DNA of 64,000 nucleotides from Strigops habroptila (lineage: Eukaryota; Chordata; Aves; Psittaciformes; Psittacidae), in assembly GCF_004027225.2 (NCBI RefSeq), contig NW_022651106.1:1-64000 (forward strand). The letters run 5' to 3'. The notes below the pieces were generated by a model. It ran no database searches. It worked only from the letters and a program-made list of their open reading frames with translations, and was not told where the DNA came from. The translations under genes and the position numbers were made by a program. Below are positions 33,973 through 45,802 of the stretch, one piece after another; position 1 is the first letter of the stretch; each line of letters opens with the position of its first letter.

Positions 33973-36154
33973 GTGAGTGGCCACCGGGGATACTGGGTTG
34001 GGCTGGATTGGACTGGTTTAGGGTGGTCTAGGCTGGTTTAGGGTGGTCTACGCTGGTCTATGGTGGTCGAGACTGGTCTGTGGTGGTCTAGACTGGTCTA
34101 TGAGTGGTTTGGAGGTGGTTTGGGACTGGTTTATAGTGGTTTAGACTGGTTTATAGTTGTTTATAGTGGTTTAGACTGGTTTATAGTGGTTTATAGTGGG
34201 TTTATAGTGGTTTATAGTGGGTTTATAGTGCTTTATAGTGGTTTATAGTGGGTTTATAGTGGTTTATAGTGGGTTTATAGTGGTTTAGACTGGTCTGTAG
34301 TGGGTTTATAGTGGTTTAGACTGGTTTATAGTGGTTTATGGTGGGTTATAGTGGGTTTATAGTGGTTTATAGTGGTTTATAGTGGTTTATAGTGGGTTTA
34401 TAGTGGGTTTATAGTGGTTTATAATGGTTTATAGTGGGTTTATAGTGGGTTTATAGTGGGTTTATAGTGGGTTTATAGTGGTTTATAATGGTTCATAGTG
34501 GGTTTATAGTGGGTTTATAGTGGGTTTATAGTGGGTTTATAGTGGTTTAGACTGTTTTATAGTGGTTATAGTGGGTTTATAGTGGTTTAGACTGGTCTGT
34601 AGTGGGTTTATAGTGGTTTATAGTGGGTTATAGTGGTTTAGACTGGCCTCTAGTGGTGCTGTGAGAGGTTTGGGACTGGTTTATAGTGGGTTGTAGTGGT
34701 TTATAGTGGGTTTATAGTGGGTTTATAGTGGTTTATAGTGGGTTTATAGTGGTTTATAGTGGTTTATAGTGGGTTTAGAGTGGTTTAGACTGGTTTATAG
34801 TGGTTTATAGTGGTTTATAGTGGTTTAGACTGGCCTCTAGTGGTGCTGTGTGAGGTTTGGAGCTGATTTGGGACTGGTTTATAGTGGGTTGTAGTGGTTT
34901 ATAGTGGGTTATAGCGGGTTTATAGTGGTTTATAGTGAGTTTATAGTGGGTTTATAGTGGGTTTATAGTGGTTTATAGTGGGTTTATAGTGGTTTATAGT
35001 GGGTTTATAGTGGTTTATAGTGGGTTTATAGTGGTTTATAGTGGTTTATAGTGGGTTTATAGTGGTTTATAGTGGGTTTATAGTGGTTTAGACTGGTCTA
35101 GACTGGTCTTGACTGGTGCTGGGAGTGATTTGGAGCTGGTTTAGGACTGGTTTATAGTGGGTTGTAGTGGTTTAGACTGGTTTATAGTGGTTTATAGTGG
35201 GTTTATAGTGGTTTATAGTGGTTTAGGCTGGTTTAGACTGGTTTATAGTGGTTTATAGTGGGTTTATAGTGGTTTATAGTGGTTTATAGTGGGTTTATAG
35301 TGGTTTATAGTGGTTTATAGTGGGTTTATAGTGGTTTATAGTGGGTTTATAGTGGGTTTTTAGTGGTTTAGACTGGCCTCTAGTGGTGCTGGGAGGGGTT
35401 TGGAGCTGGTTTGGGACTGGTTTATAGTGGGTTGTAGTGGTTTAGACTGGTTTATAGTGGTTTATAGTGGGTTTATAGTGGTTTAGACTGGTTTATAGTG
35501 GTTTATAGTGGGTTTATAGCAGTTTAGACTGGTCTAGACTGGTCTAGACTGGTGCTGGGAGTGATTTGGAGCTGGTTTGGGACTGGTTTATAGTGGGTTG
35601 TAGTGGTTTAGATTGGTTTATAGTGGTTTATAGTGGGTTTATAGTGGTTTAGACTGGTTTATAGTGGGTTTATAGTGGTTTAGACTGGTTTATAGTGGTT
35701 TATAGTGGGTTATAGTGGTTTATAGTGGGTTTATAGTGGTTTATAGTGGGTTTATAGTGGTTTATAGTGGGTTTATAGTGGTTTAGACTGGTCTAGACTG
35801 GTGCTGGGAGTGGTTTGTAGTGGTTCATGATGGTTTATAATGGTTTATAATAGTTAATAGTGGTTTAGACTGGTTTAGACCAGTTTGGGACTAGTTTAGA
35901 CCGGTTTATAGTGGTCTATACCGGTTTAGACTTGTCTGGGAGTGGTTTAGACTGGGAAAATGACCCAATTCCAGCATTTCCTTTGGAAAATCGAGGCAAA
36001 ATGACCCAATCCCGCCGTTTCTTTGGGAAAACTCGATGGTAATGGATCCAATTCCACTCCTCCTGTTGCAAAACCGAAGGAAACGGATCCAATCCCCCCA
36101 TTTCCCTCGGAAAACCATGGAAAACTGACCCGTTCCCCCCTATTCCTTTCTCAG
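33973..36154. repeat. Cmu3-Cmu4 intron minisatellite, GGTTTATAGTGGGTTTATAG
   Basis: About 1.95 kb of 10-14-bp GTTTATAGTG units with a higher-order period of about 190-300 bp marked by GGGACTGGTTTATAGTGGG. Unique sequence starts at about 35,950. Confidence 0.9.
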
Positions 36155-36591
36155 TCAGCGGCGCCAAAGCTCCCTCCGTCTTCGTCTTCCCACCTCCATC
36201 GGAGCAGCTTTCCATGCAGGAATCAGCCACCATCACGTGCCTGGCGAAGGGCTTCAACCCTCCGGATCTCTTCATCCAATGGCTCCGCAATGGGGATCCC
36301 ATTCCCGCCTCCGACTACGTGACGTTGCCGCCGGCGGCCGAATCCCACCTCGTCGCTTCCAAGTCCCATCTTCCCGCTTCCAAATCCCGTCTTCCCGCTT
36401 CCTACTTCACCTACAGCGCCTTGACGGTCCCCGGAGAGGATTGGTCCAGCGGGAATGTCTTCACGTGCCTGGTGGGACATGAGAAGATCCCAATGCAAGT
36501 GGTGCAGAGATCCGTGGATAAAGCCTCGGGTAAACCCACCGCCGTCAACGTATCCCTGGTCCTCTCGGATGTTGCCAGCTCCTGCTATTGA
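36155..36591 (+). CDS. IGHM: IGHM CH4 exon with secretory tailpiece
   Basis: Acceptor TTCCTTTCTCAG; opens SGAKAPSVFVFPPPSEQLSM. Ig cysteines TITCLAKG and VFTCLVGH; Trp in IQWLRNG. The tailpiece GKPTAVNVSLVLSDVASSCY ends with the penultimate Cys and NVS sequon needed for polymerisation and J-chain binding. A cryptic donor TCGG-GTAAAC at 36529/36530 sends the membrane form to the exon at 40241. Odd: the middle of the domain holds three tandem 7-residue units, SHLVASK, SHLPASK, SRLPASY, encoded by 21-nt repeats, lengthening this loop. Confidence 0.96.
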
Positions 36592-36713
36592 ATTCCCTAG
36601 GGAATTCCGCATCTCTCTCCCCCCCCCCCCCGCATCCCCAAACGCGGATAGGATATAAAGGGGAAGGGGGGGGGAAACGGGAAGAGGGGGTAAAAAAGGC
36701 CCCGAAACTGAGC

Positions 36714-36719
36714 AATAAA
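36714..36719 (+). terminator. Secretory mu poly(A) signal
   Basis: AATAAA 123 nt after the stop codon of the secreted mu form. Confidence 0.85.
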
Positions 36720-36769
36720 ACGGTGTTTTGATGGAATGATGAGAGCCAAGGGATGGGGGAGTGGAGGTG

Positions 36770-39490
36770 CGGCGTTCCCGGTGGGATTCCGAGGGGAGAT
36801 GGGGGGGAAATGGGGGGTTTTGGGGTGAGAAAGGCAGGTTTGGGGGTGGGAAATGGGGGGTTTGGGGTGGAAAAGGCAGGTTTTGGGGTGGAAATGGGGA
36901 TTTTGGGGTGGAAATGGGGATTTTGGGGTGGGAAATGGGGGTTTTGGGGTGGAAATGGGGGTTTTGGGGTGCGAAAGGCAGATTTGGGGATGGAAATGGG
37001 GTTTTTGGGGTAGGAAAGGCAGGTTTGGGGGTGGAAATGGGGGTTTTGGAGTGGGAAATGGAGGTTTTGGGGTGGAAATGGGGTTTTTGGGGTGGGAAAT
37101 GGGGATTTTGAGTGGAAATGGGGGTTTTTGGGGTGGGAAAGGCAGGTTTGGGGGTGGAAATGGGGGTTTTGGAGTGGGAAATGGGAATGGGGGTTTTTGG
37201 GGTGGAAAAGGCAGGTTTGGGGGTTGAAATGGGGGGTTTGGAGTGGGAAATGGGGATTTTGGGGTGGAAATGGGGTTTTTGGAGTGGGAAATGGGGGTTT
37301 TGGGGTGGAAATGGGGGTTTTGGAGTGGAAATGGGGGTTTTGGGGTGGAAAAGGCAGTTTGGGGGGTGGAAATGGGGTGTTTGGGGTGGAAATGGGGGGT
37401 TTTGGGGTTTAAAAGGCAGTTTTGGGGGTTGAAATGGGGTGTTTGGGGTGGGAAATGGGGGTTTTGGGGTGGAAATGGGGTTTTTGGAGTGGGAAATGGG
37501 GGTTTTGGGGTGGAAAAGGCAGTTTTGGGGGTGGAAATGAGGGTTTTGGGGTGGAAATGGGGGGGTTTGGGGTGGGAAATGGGGGTTTTGGGGTGGAAAT
37601 GGGGGTTTTGGGTGGAAATGGGAGGGTTTGGGGTGGAAAAGGCAGTTATGGGAGTTGAAATGCTGTGTTTGGGGTGGGAAATGCAGGTTTTGGGGTGGAA
37701 AAGGCAGTTTTGGGGTGGGAAATGGGGGTTTTGTGGTGGAAAAGGCAGTTTTGGGGATGGAAATGAGGGTTTTGGGGTGGAAATGGGGGGATTTGGGGTG
37801 GAAAAGGCAGTTTTGGGGGTTGAAATGGGGTGTTTGGGGTGGGAAATGGGGGTTTTGGGGTGGAAATGGGGGTTTTGGAGTGGGAAAGGCAGGTTTGGGG
37901 GTGGAAATGGGGGTTTTGGAGTGGGAAATGGGGGTTTTGGGTAGAAATGGGGGGGTTTGGGGTGGAAAAGGCAGGTTTGGGGGTTGAAATGGGGTGTTTT
38001 GGGTGGGAAATGCAGGTTTTGGGGTGGAAATGGGGGTTTTGGAGTGGGAAATGGGGGTTTTGTGGTGGAAAAGGAAGTTTTGGGGGTGGATTTGGGGGTT
38101 TTGGGGTGGGAAATGGGGGAATTGGGGTGGAAAAGGGTTTTTTTTGGGGTGGAAGAGAGCAGTTTTGGGATGGAAAAGGCATTTTTGGGGCTCTAAATGG
38201 GGTTTTAGGGGTGGGAAAGGGGGTTTTGGGGCGGGAAAGGCGATTTGGGGGCTATAAAAGGGAGTTTAAGGGTGGAAAAGGGGGTTTTGGGAATGCAAAT
38301 GGGGGTTTTGGGGTGGAAAAGGGTTTTTTTGGGGTGGAAAAGGGGGTTTAGAGGTGGAAATGGGGGAGTTTGGGGTGGAAAAGGGGAGTTGGGGGTCGAA
38401 AAGGGGGTTTGGATGAAAAAGGGGGGTTTTGGGGTGGAAAAGGGGGTTTTAGGGGTGGAAAAGGGGGTTTTTGGGAATGGAAATTAAGGTTTTGGGGTGG
38501 AAAAGGGGGTTTTGGGGGGTGTAAAAGGCGTTTTGGGGATGGAAAAGGGGTTTTGGGGATGCAAAAGGGGTTTTAGGGATGGAAAACGGGGGGTGTGTGG
38601 TGGAAATGAGGGTGTAGGGGTGGAAATGGGGGGGTTTGGGGTGGAAATGGGGGTTTGGGTGGAAAAGGGGGCTTTTGGGTGGGAAAAGGGGGATTTGGGA
38701 TGGAAAAAGGCTAGAAAAGGTGGTTTTGGGGTGGAAAAGGGTTTTTTTGGGGATGGAAATAAGGGTTTATGGGTGGAAAAGGGGATTTTGGGGTGGAAAA
38801 GGGGGGTTTGGGGTGGAAAAAGGGGTTTTAGGGGTGGAAATGGGGGATTTTGGGGTGCAAAAGGGGTTTTGGGGTGGAAAAAGGGGGTTTTGGGGTAGAA
38901 AAGCAGGTTTTGGGGTTGAAAAGGGGGTGTTAGGAGTGGAAATGGGGATTTGGGGACGGAAAAGGGGGATTTGGAATGCAAATAGGGTGGAAAAGGGGAT
39001 GGGAAAGGGTTTTGGGGTGGAAAAGGGGGCTTGGGGGCCATAAAAGGGGTTTTAGGGGTGGAAAAGGGGGTTTTGGGGTGGAAAAGGGGTTTCTGGGGTG
39101 GAAAAGTCGTTTTAGGGGCTATAAAAGGGGGTTTAGGGATGGAAAAGGGCTATAAAAGGCGGTTTTGGGGTGGAAAATGGGGTTTGGGGGCTATAAAATG
39201 GGGGTTTGGGGTGGAAAAGGCGTTTTCGGGGCTATAATAGGGGTTTTGGGGGAGGAAAAGGGGGTTTGGGGCTATAAAAGGGGCTTTAGGGGTGGAAAAG
39301 GCATTTAGGGGAGTGTAAAAGGGGGGTTTTGGGGTGGAAAAGGGGGATTTAGGGTCGAAAAGGGGGTTTTAGGGATAGATAATGGGGGTTTGGGGGTGGA
39401 AAAGGGGGTTTTGGGGTTGAAAATGGGGGGTTTGAGATCCAAAATGGGGTTTGGGGTGGAAAAGGGGGTTTTTGGGGTGGAAAAAGTGGT
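36770..39490. repeat. G-rich minisatellite (GGGGTTTTGGGGTGGAAATG), Cmu4-M1 intron
   Basis: 2.7 kb with G-runs of 4-6 every 8-12 bases on the transcribed (RNA-like) strand, strongly able to form G-quadruplexes. The unit drifts from GGAAATGG to GGAAAAGG at about 38,100. Confidence 0.92.
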
Positions 39491-40135
39491 TTTAGGGGTA
39501 TATTTTGGGGTATAAACCCCACATTTTGGGCTCCAGCCACATATTTGGGGGTATAACCCCCATATTTTGGTGTCTTAACTCTGTGTTTTGGGCTCCAACC
39601 CCATATTTTGGCCTATAACCCCCGTATTTCAGTGTCCAAACCCATGTTTTGGGGCATAACCCCCATATTTTCATGTATTACTCCATATTTTGGACTATAA
39701 ACCCTGTATTTTGGGATATAACCACCATATTTTGGGCTATAAACCCTGTATTTTGGGGTATAACCACCATATTTTGGGCTCCAAACCCATATTTTGGGCT
39801 ATAAACCCCATATTTTGGGCTCCAAACGCATATTTTGGTGCATAACCCCCATAATTCGGGGTCCAAACCCCATATTTTGGGCTACAACCCCCATATTTTG
39901 ATGTCCAAACCCATATTTTGGTGCATAACCCCCATATTTTGGTGTGTAACCCCCATACTTTGGGCTCCAAACCCATATTTTGGGCTATGAACCCCATATT
40001 TTGGGCTACAACCCCCATATTTTGATGTCCAAACCTGAAATTTGGTATATAACCCCCATATTTTGGGGTATAACCCCCATATTTTGGTGTATAACCCCCA
40101 TATTTTGGGCTCCGAACGCCGTATTTCGGGCTCCC
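39491..40135. repeat. Minisatellite CCCCATATTTTGGGCTATAA
   Basis: About 28 copies of a 20-25-bp unit; ends about 100 bp before the mu membrane exon. Confidence 0.9.
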
Positions 40136-40240
40136 TCCCCATTGCCCACCCCTTACACCCCAAACCCCCCCACTGTTAACCCCATCCCTAGCCAAAACCC
40201 CCCTAATTCACCCCAAAAATCCTCTTTTCTCCCCCCATAG

Positions 40241-40362
40241 AGCTCCCCGATGGGCTGCTGGAGGAGGAGGAAGATCTAGAGAACCTCTGGGCCACCGCCT
40301 CGACCTTCATCGTCCTCTTCATCCTCAGCCTCTTCTACAGCGCCACCGTCACCTTGATCAAG
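40241..40362 (+). CDS. IGHM: IGHM membrane exon M1
   Basis: Acceptor CCCCCCATAG. With the G from the Cmu4 donor it reads [20 protein letters not shown], an acidic extracellular linker, then [20 protein letters not shown] and K. The hydrophobic helix with polar Ser/Tyr/Thr is the B-cell-receptor transmembrane segment that pairs with Ig-alpha/beta. It ends in phase 0 at AAG with donor GTGGGC. Confidence 0.95.
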
Positions 40363-41592
40363 GTGGGCCCAAAACCCCCCTTTTCCACCCCATTTTGCCA
40401 TGTATCTGTTGGGTTTCCCACCAATCCCACCAAAACCGCCCATTTTTCCAACCATTCTCCCCCAAACCCCTGATTTTCCCCAGATTTCATCAAAAAATCC
40501 CCGGTTTTCCCCAAATTTCCTAAAAAAACCCCTTATGTTTACCCTAATTTCATCAAAAATCCCAATTTTTACCCAATTCTTGCCCCAAATTCCGTGGTTT
40601 TACCTCAGTTCTTGCAAAAAATACCTGGTTTTACCCTAATTTCCTCTAAAGATCCCTTCCCCCCCCAATTCTTCTCAAAAATCCCTGTTTTTACCCTAAT
40701 TCTTGCCCCAAATTCCTGATTTTACCCTAATTCTTGCCAAAATCCTTATTTTTCCCTTAATTTCCTCTAAAAATCCATATTTTTACCCTAATTCTTGCCA
40801 AAATTTCCTACATTTACCCTAATTCTTGCCCCAAATCCCTGGTTTTCACTTAATACTTGCCCAGAATTCCTGTTTCCGCCCTAATATTTGCCAAAATCAC
40901 TCTTTTTCCCTTAATTTCCTCAAAAAAACCCTATTTTTCCCACAATTCTTGCCAAAAAACCCTATTTTTCCCCAATTCTTGCCAAAATTCCCTGGTTTTC
41001 CCATCATTCTTGTCCAAAATCACTATTTTTCTACAATTCTTGCCCCAAATCCCTATTTTCCCATATTTCTTGCAATAAATCCATAGTATTCCCTGATTCT
41101 TGCCAAAGTTCCCTATTTCTACCCAATTCTTGCCTCAAACTCCCTATTTTTCCCCCTATATCCTTGCCACCCCCCCTGGTTTTCCCTATTTCTGCCCCAA
41201 ATCCCTCTTTTTCCCCATATCCTTGCAAGGAATCACTATTTATTCCCAGCAATCTCACCAAAATCCCTGTTTTCCCCCATATCCTTACAAGGAATCCTGA
41301 TTTTTCCCTTTATCCTTACGAAATATCCCCATTTCCCCCCCAATCCTTGCTAAACCCCCCATTTCCCCCCTATTTTCCCCAAAACCCCTCTTTTCCTCCC
41401 CTTCCTTCCCAGAAAATCCCTATTTGCCCTCCATGTATCCCTGAAATCCCTGATTTTCCCCCCAATTTTCCCTAAAATCCCTATTATTTCCCCAATATTT
41501 CCCTTAAAATCCCTATTATTTCCCACAAATTTCCCCCAAAATCACCATTGGTCCCAAATAACTAAAGAATTCCCATTTCCCCCCCTTCCCAG
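40363..41592. repeat. M1-M2 intron, CCCTATTTTTCCCCAATTCT repeat
   Basis: About 1.1 kb of 20-25-bp pyrimidine-rich units containing AATTCTTGCC. Confidence 0.85.
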
Positions 41593-41601
41593 GTGAAATG
41601 A
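41593..41601 (+). CDS. IGHM: IGHM membrane exon M2 (Val-Lys-stop)
   Basis: Acceptor CCCTTCCCAG, then GTGAAATGA: the exon completes the classic KVK cytoplasmic tail of membrane IgM. Its 3-prime UTR runs to the poly(A) signal about 115 nt on. Confidence 0.92.
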   Translation: MK

Positions 41602-41713
41602 CCCCATTCCCGATGGAATTCCACCTTCTCATCCCCTCCAACGCTGGATATCAATGGAATTCTCTGGGATTCCTGTCCTTTCCCTCCCTGTTGTAAATAT
41701 TCTTCTCCTAAGA

Positions 41714-41719
41714 AATAAA
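41714..41719 (+). terminator. Membrane mu poly(A) signal
   Basis: AATAAA about 113 nt after the M2 stop. Confidence 0.85.
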
Positions 41720-41744
41720 TTTTTCCATGTTTTCCCCCTTTTCC

Positions 41745-42120
41745 ATGTGTTTTCCAATGGGATTCCTGCTCCTAGGACCGGTTTTGGGATGGTTCCAATG
41801 GGATTCCTGCTCCTAGGACCAGTTTTGGGATGGTTCCAATGGGATTCCTGCTCCTAGGACCAGTTTTATGGGGTTTCCAATGGGATTCCTGCTCCTAGGA
41901 CCAGTTTTGGGATGGTTCCAATGGGATTCCTGCTCCTAGGACCAGTTTTATGGGGTTTCCAATGGGATTCCTGCTCCTAGGACCAGTTTTAGGGGTATTC
42001 CAGTGGGATTCCTGCTCCTAGGACCAGTTTTGGGATGGTTCCAATGGGATTCCTGCCCCTAGGACCAGTTTTAGGGGTATTCCAATGGGATTCCTGCTCC
42101 TAGGACCAGTTTTGGTGGCC
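41745..42120. repeat. Minisatellite, 38-41-bp unit
   Basis: Nine copies of a unit with CCAATGGGATTCCTGCTCCT and AGGACCAGTTTTGGG. Confidence 0.92.
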
Positions 42121-42189
42121 CTATGGGGCTCTATGTGGCCCTATGGGGCTTTATGGGGTTGCCCAGGACCATATGGGGTCACTTGGCCT

Positions 42190-42775
42190 CAGGTTGGGTT
42201 GGATTGACCACCATTGGGTTGTCCACCATTGGATTGACCACCATTGGATTGACAACCATTGGGTTGGATTGGGATGGGTTGTCCACCACTGGGTTGAGTT
42301 GTCCACCATTGGGTTGTGTTGACCACTATTGGGTTGAGTTGTCCACCATTGGCTTGGGTTGTCCACCATTGGGTTGGGTTGACCACCACTGGGTTGTGTT
42401 GACCACCATTGGGTTGAGCTGTCCACCATTGGCTTGGGTTGTCCACCATTGGGTTGTGTTGACCACCACTGGGTTGTGTTGCCCACCATTGGGTTGTGTT
42501 GTCCACCATTGGCTTGGGTTGTCCACCATTGGGTTGTGTTGACCACCACTGGGTTGTGTTGTCCACCATTGGGTTGTGTTGACCACCACTGGGTTGTGTT
42601 GACCACCATTGGGTTGTGTTGTCCACCATTGGGTTGTGTTGACCACCATTGGGTTGTGTTGACCACCATTGGGTTGTGTTGACCACCATTGGGTTGTGTT
42701 GACCACCATTGGGTTGTGTTGACCACCATTGGGTTGTGTTGCCCACCATTGGCTTGGGTTGGGTTCTCCACCCCC
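42190..42775. repeat. Minisatellite, 21-bp GTTGTGTTGACCACCATTGG unit
   Basis: About 27 copies; since 21 is a multiple of 3, all frames stay open. No coding signature. Confidence 0.93.
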
Positions 42776-43074
42776 TTTGAAGGCTCCTCCATTGGGTTTC
42801 CCCTTCTTGGTGCTGACTCAGAAGGAGAACCCCAACGTGCGTCAATGGGGCCCATCTGGTTCCTCTTCCCCCCATCCAGATGTTCACGGTGGTGGGAACG
42901 GCGCCTCCTTGAGCCCAAAATGACTCAAACCCGCCCAAAATGACCCGAAACCGAGAAGAAAGAGGAGAAATGAAACGTTGGGTGATGATAAACACCATCT
43001 GGAGGGGGTTTGGGGGCCAGAAACGTGGGATTTGGGGCTTCTACTGCACGTCCACACCATGGGGTGAAGGTTGG

Positions 43075-43680
43075 GGGGGAAACGGGCGTTTATGGGTGTT
43101 TGAGAGGAGTTTTGGGGTGAAACAGCAAGAAACTGGGTAAATTTTGGTGGAAAATGGTGATTTTTGGGGAGTTTGGTGAGAGTTTTGGGGTGAAACATCA
43201 GTAAACTGGGTAAATTTGAGGGGAAATGGTGATTTTTGGTGGTTTGATGAGACCTTTTGGGGTGAAATACCGAGAAAATGGGTAAATTTTGGTGGAAAAT
43301 GGTGATTTTGGGGGGGGGATTTGATGGAGTTTTGGGGTGAAACACCCAGAAAATGGGTAAATTTGGGTGGAAAATGGTGATTTTTTGGGAGTTTGGTGGG
43401 GTTTTGGGGTGAAACATCAGTAAAATGGGTAAATCAGGGTGGAAAATGGTGATTTTGGGTAGTTTGGTGGAGTTTTGGGGTGAAACATCAGTAAAATGGG
43501 TAAATCAGGGTGGAAAATGGTGATTTGGGGTAGTTTAGTGGAGTTTTGGGGTGAAACACCGTGAAAATGGGTAAAATTCGGTGGAAAGTGGTCAATTGGG
43601 GGAGTTTGGTGAGAGTTTTGGGGTGAAACACCAAGAAAATGGGTAAATGTGGGGGGGAAATGGTGATTTTGGGGGGTGTG
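43075..43680. repeat. Minisatellite, about 60-72-bp unit
   Basis: About nine units with GTTTTGGGGTGAAACACC, AAAATGGGTAAATTTGGG and TGGAAAATGGTGATTTTGGG. Confidence 0.88.
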
Positions 43681-43768
43681 CTGGGAAACGGGTTGAAACA
43701 CCAACGAAAAGAGGCCGATCCCAATGGAAAACCGGGGTTTCCAGCCAACGGAATGGGGCCGGATCCAT

Positions 43769-43774
43769 TTTATT
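43769..43774 (-). terminator. Membrane alpha poly(A) signal
   Basis: AATAAA on the minus strand, about 95 nt after the predicted alpha M2 stop. Confidence 0.75.
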
Positions 43775-43869
43775 CCTTGAATCCCCCGAAAGCACCTGAA
43801 GATCCACCCGACCACGGTGGGAAGAGCGTGGACAACCCAACGGTGGGGTCCTTCCTCCTTTGGTGGCCC

Positions 43870-43878
43870 TCACAGCAC
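43870..43878 (-). CDS. IGHA: IGHA membrane exon M2 candidate (Val-Leu-stop)
   Basis: On the minus strand TTTGTGTCCTACAG is followed by GTGCTGTGA. If joined in phase 0 to the AAG-GTGACC donor of M1, the tail is LFKVL-stop, parallel to KVK of mu. The acceptor has a good pyrimidine tract, the phase fits and a poly(A) signal follows. Alternative: M1 reads through to a stop in AT-rich DNA. Confidence 0.65.
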   Translation of the reverse strand: ML

Positions 43879-43889
43879 CTGTAGGACAC

Positions 43890-44490
43890 AAAGAGGCTTC
43901 ATTAGCGATGAATCCGGCTTAATTAATCATGAATAAGCCTTAATTAATGATTAACCAGCTTAAATTACTTATTTATCAGCCTTAATTGATGATTAATCGG
44001 CCTTATTTAATCATTAATAAGTCTTAATTGATGTTAATAAGCTTTAATTAATGATTAATAATCCTTAATCGACGATTAGTCAGACTTGATTAATCGTTAA
44101 TCGGCCTTAATTAATGATTAATCAGTCTGAATTAACGATTAATCTCCCTTTATTAATCATTAATAATCCTTATGTAAGGATAATAATCTTTAGTTAATGA
44201 TCGCTTGGCCTTGCTTAATGATTATTTCGCCTTACTTTCTGATTATTTGGCCTTAATTAATGATGATTTGGCCTTAATGATTAGTAAGCCTTAAATAATC
44301 ATTACTTAGCCTGAATTAATGCTTAATCAGCTTTAATTAACCATCGATCAGCCTTGGTTAATGATTAATTGGCCTCAATTAATCATTAATAAGCCTTAAT
44401 TTATGGTTAATAACCCTTAACTAGCGATTAGTCAGCCTTAATTAATCATTAATAAGCCATAATTAATGATTAATAAGCCTGCATGGCCCC
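43890..44490. repeat. AT-rich minisatellite CCTTAATTAATGATTAATCA
   Basis: About 25 units of 22-25 bp, in the proposed alpha M1-M2 intron. Confidence 0.88.
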
Positions 44491-44501
44491 GCTATGGTCA
44501 C

Positions 44502-44638
44502 CTTGAAGAGGGTGACGCCGGTGCTGTAGCAGAGGCTGAGGAGGAAGAGGATGATGAAGGTCACGGCCGTCCATAGGTCGCTGGCGTCTTCTTCTCCCTC
44601 CCCTTGTGTCTCCTCTCCCTCCAGCACCAGGATGGGAT
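44502..44638 (-). CDS. IGHA: IGHA membrane exon M1
   Basis: Acceptor CTCCTGCCCCAG (minus strand). After the G of the Calpha4 internal donor it reads DPILVLEGEETQGEGEEDAS, an acidic linker, then DLWTAVTFIILFLLSLCYST and GVTLFK. It resembles the mu membrane exon ([10 protein letters not shown]...[11 protein letters not shown]), as expected for a B-cell-receptor transmembrane segment. It ends AAG with donor GTGACC. Without splicing the frame continues 13 residues (VTIAGPCRLINH and stop) to 44463. Confidence 0.9.
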
Positions 44639-44689
44639 CTGGGGCAGGAGAAGAAGACTTCAATGGGGAGGACACAACCAAAACCCACA

Positions 44690-45390
44690 TTTTTGGGGCC
44701 ATTTTCCCCCCTTTCCCACCCAATTCTTGCCCCAAACCCCACCTCTGATCGAAGCGACCACGAGGTTCTTTGGTGCATCACCAAGAAACCACTGGTTTGG
44801 GCCATTTTGGGCCATTTTCCACCCACTTCTTGGGCAAAAACGTCCTATGAGCGAAGGGATCATGAGGTTCTTTGGGGACACACCAAAAAATCACCATTTT
44901 GGGCCATTTTAACCCATTTTCCACCCAATTCTTGGCCAAAAATGTCCGATGAGTGAAGGGGACACGAGGTTCTTTGGTGGACACAGCAAAAAACCACCAT
45001 TTTGGACCATTTTAACCCATTTCCCCCCATTTTCCAGCCAATTCTTGACCACAACCGTCCTACAAGCAAAGGAACCACGAGGATCATTGGTGGATGCACC
45101 AAAAAAACCCCCATTTTTGGCCATTCGTGGCCATTTTCCACCCAATTCTTGACCAAAACTCCCCTATAATTGAAGGGACCATGAAGATCTTTGGCGGACA
45201 CCCCCAAACCCCACCATTTTCACCCATTTCTGGCCCCAAACCCTCCTATGACCAAAGGAACCATGAAGATCTTTGGTGGACCCCCCCAAAACCCACCATT
45301 TGGGGCCATTTTAACCCATTTCCCACCCGTTTTCCCACCCCATCCTTCTCCAAACCCTTCCTACGACCGAAGTGACCACCAAACCCCCCC
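44690..45390. repeat. Calpha4-M1 intron repeat, about 75-110-bp unit
   Basis: About six imperfect units with CACCATTTTGGGCCATTTT, CACCCAATTCTTGACC and GAAGGGACCATGAGGTTCTT. Confidence 0.85.
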
Positions 45391-45722
45391 TCATTCCCAA
45401 TCCCAACCCCATCCCTTCTTCTTGACCCTTTTGAGGTCCATTTCGGGCTGGAACCACCCCATTTTGGGGGCTGAAACCACCTCATTTTGGGGGCTGTTTC
45501 CCTCTGGATCTCCTCCCTTTGCGTCCATCACCACCAACGACCCCTATTGAGATGCCACCACCCCATAGCGGAGCATGGGAAGCCCATAACCACGTCCCCA
45601 CCACCCTTCTCTTCTCCAGCCACCACTATAGACCCCGATGGTCCCCACCATCAGACCCCATTGGAGGTCTTCCTCAACCAAGAGTTGGCCAATGGGGCAT
45701 CGGGCTTCCATTGGGAGCAGTC

Positions 45723-45728
45723 TTTATT
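45723..45728 (-). terminator. Secretory alpha poly(A) signal
   Basis: AATAAA on the minus strand, 75 nt after the secretory IgA stop codon. Confidence 0.85.
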
Positions 45729-45802
45729 GGGATGCGGAATGACAACCAATCAAGCATCACATCCCCATCCCACCACCCCGGCCCATCCAATCAGGGCCCA
45801 GC

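Noticed and set aside
36753-39043. TTTTGGGG-like runs as an interstitial telomere
   Set aside because: Vertebrate telomere repeat is TTAGGG; this is a GGAAATGGGGGTTTTGGGGT minisatellite.
42151-42998. Asn/Gln/Trp repeat protein on the minus strand
   Set aside because: 21-bp minisatellite translated; same repeat is open in other frames too.
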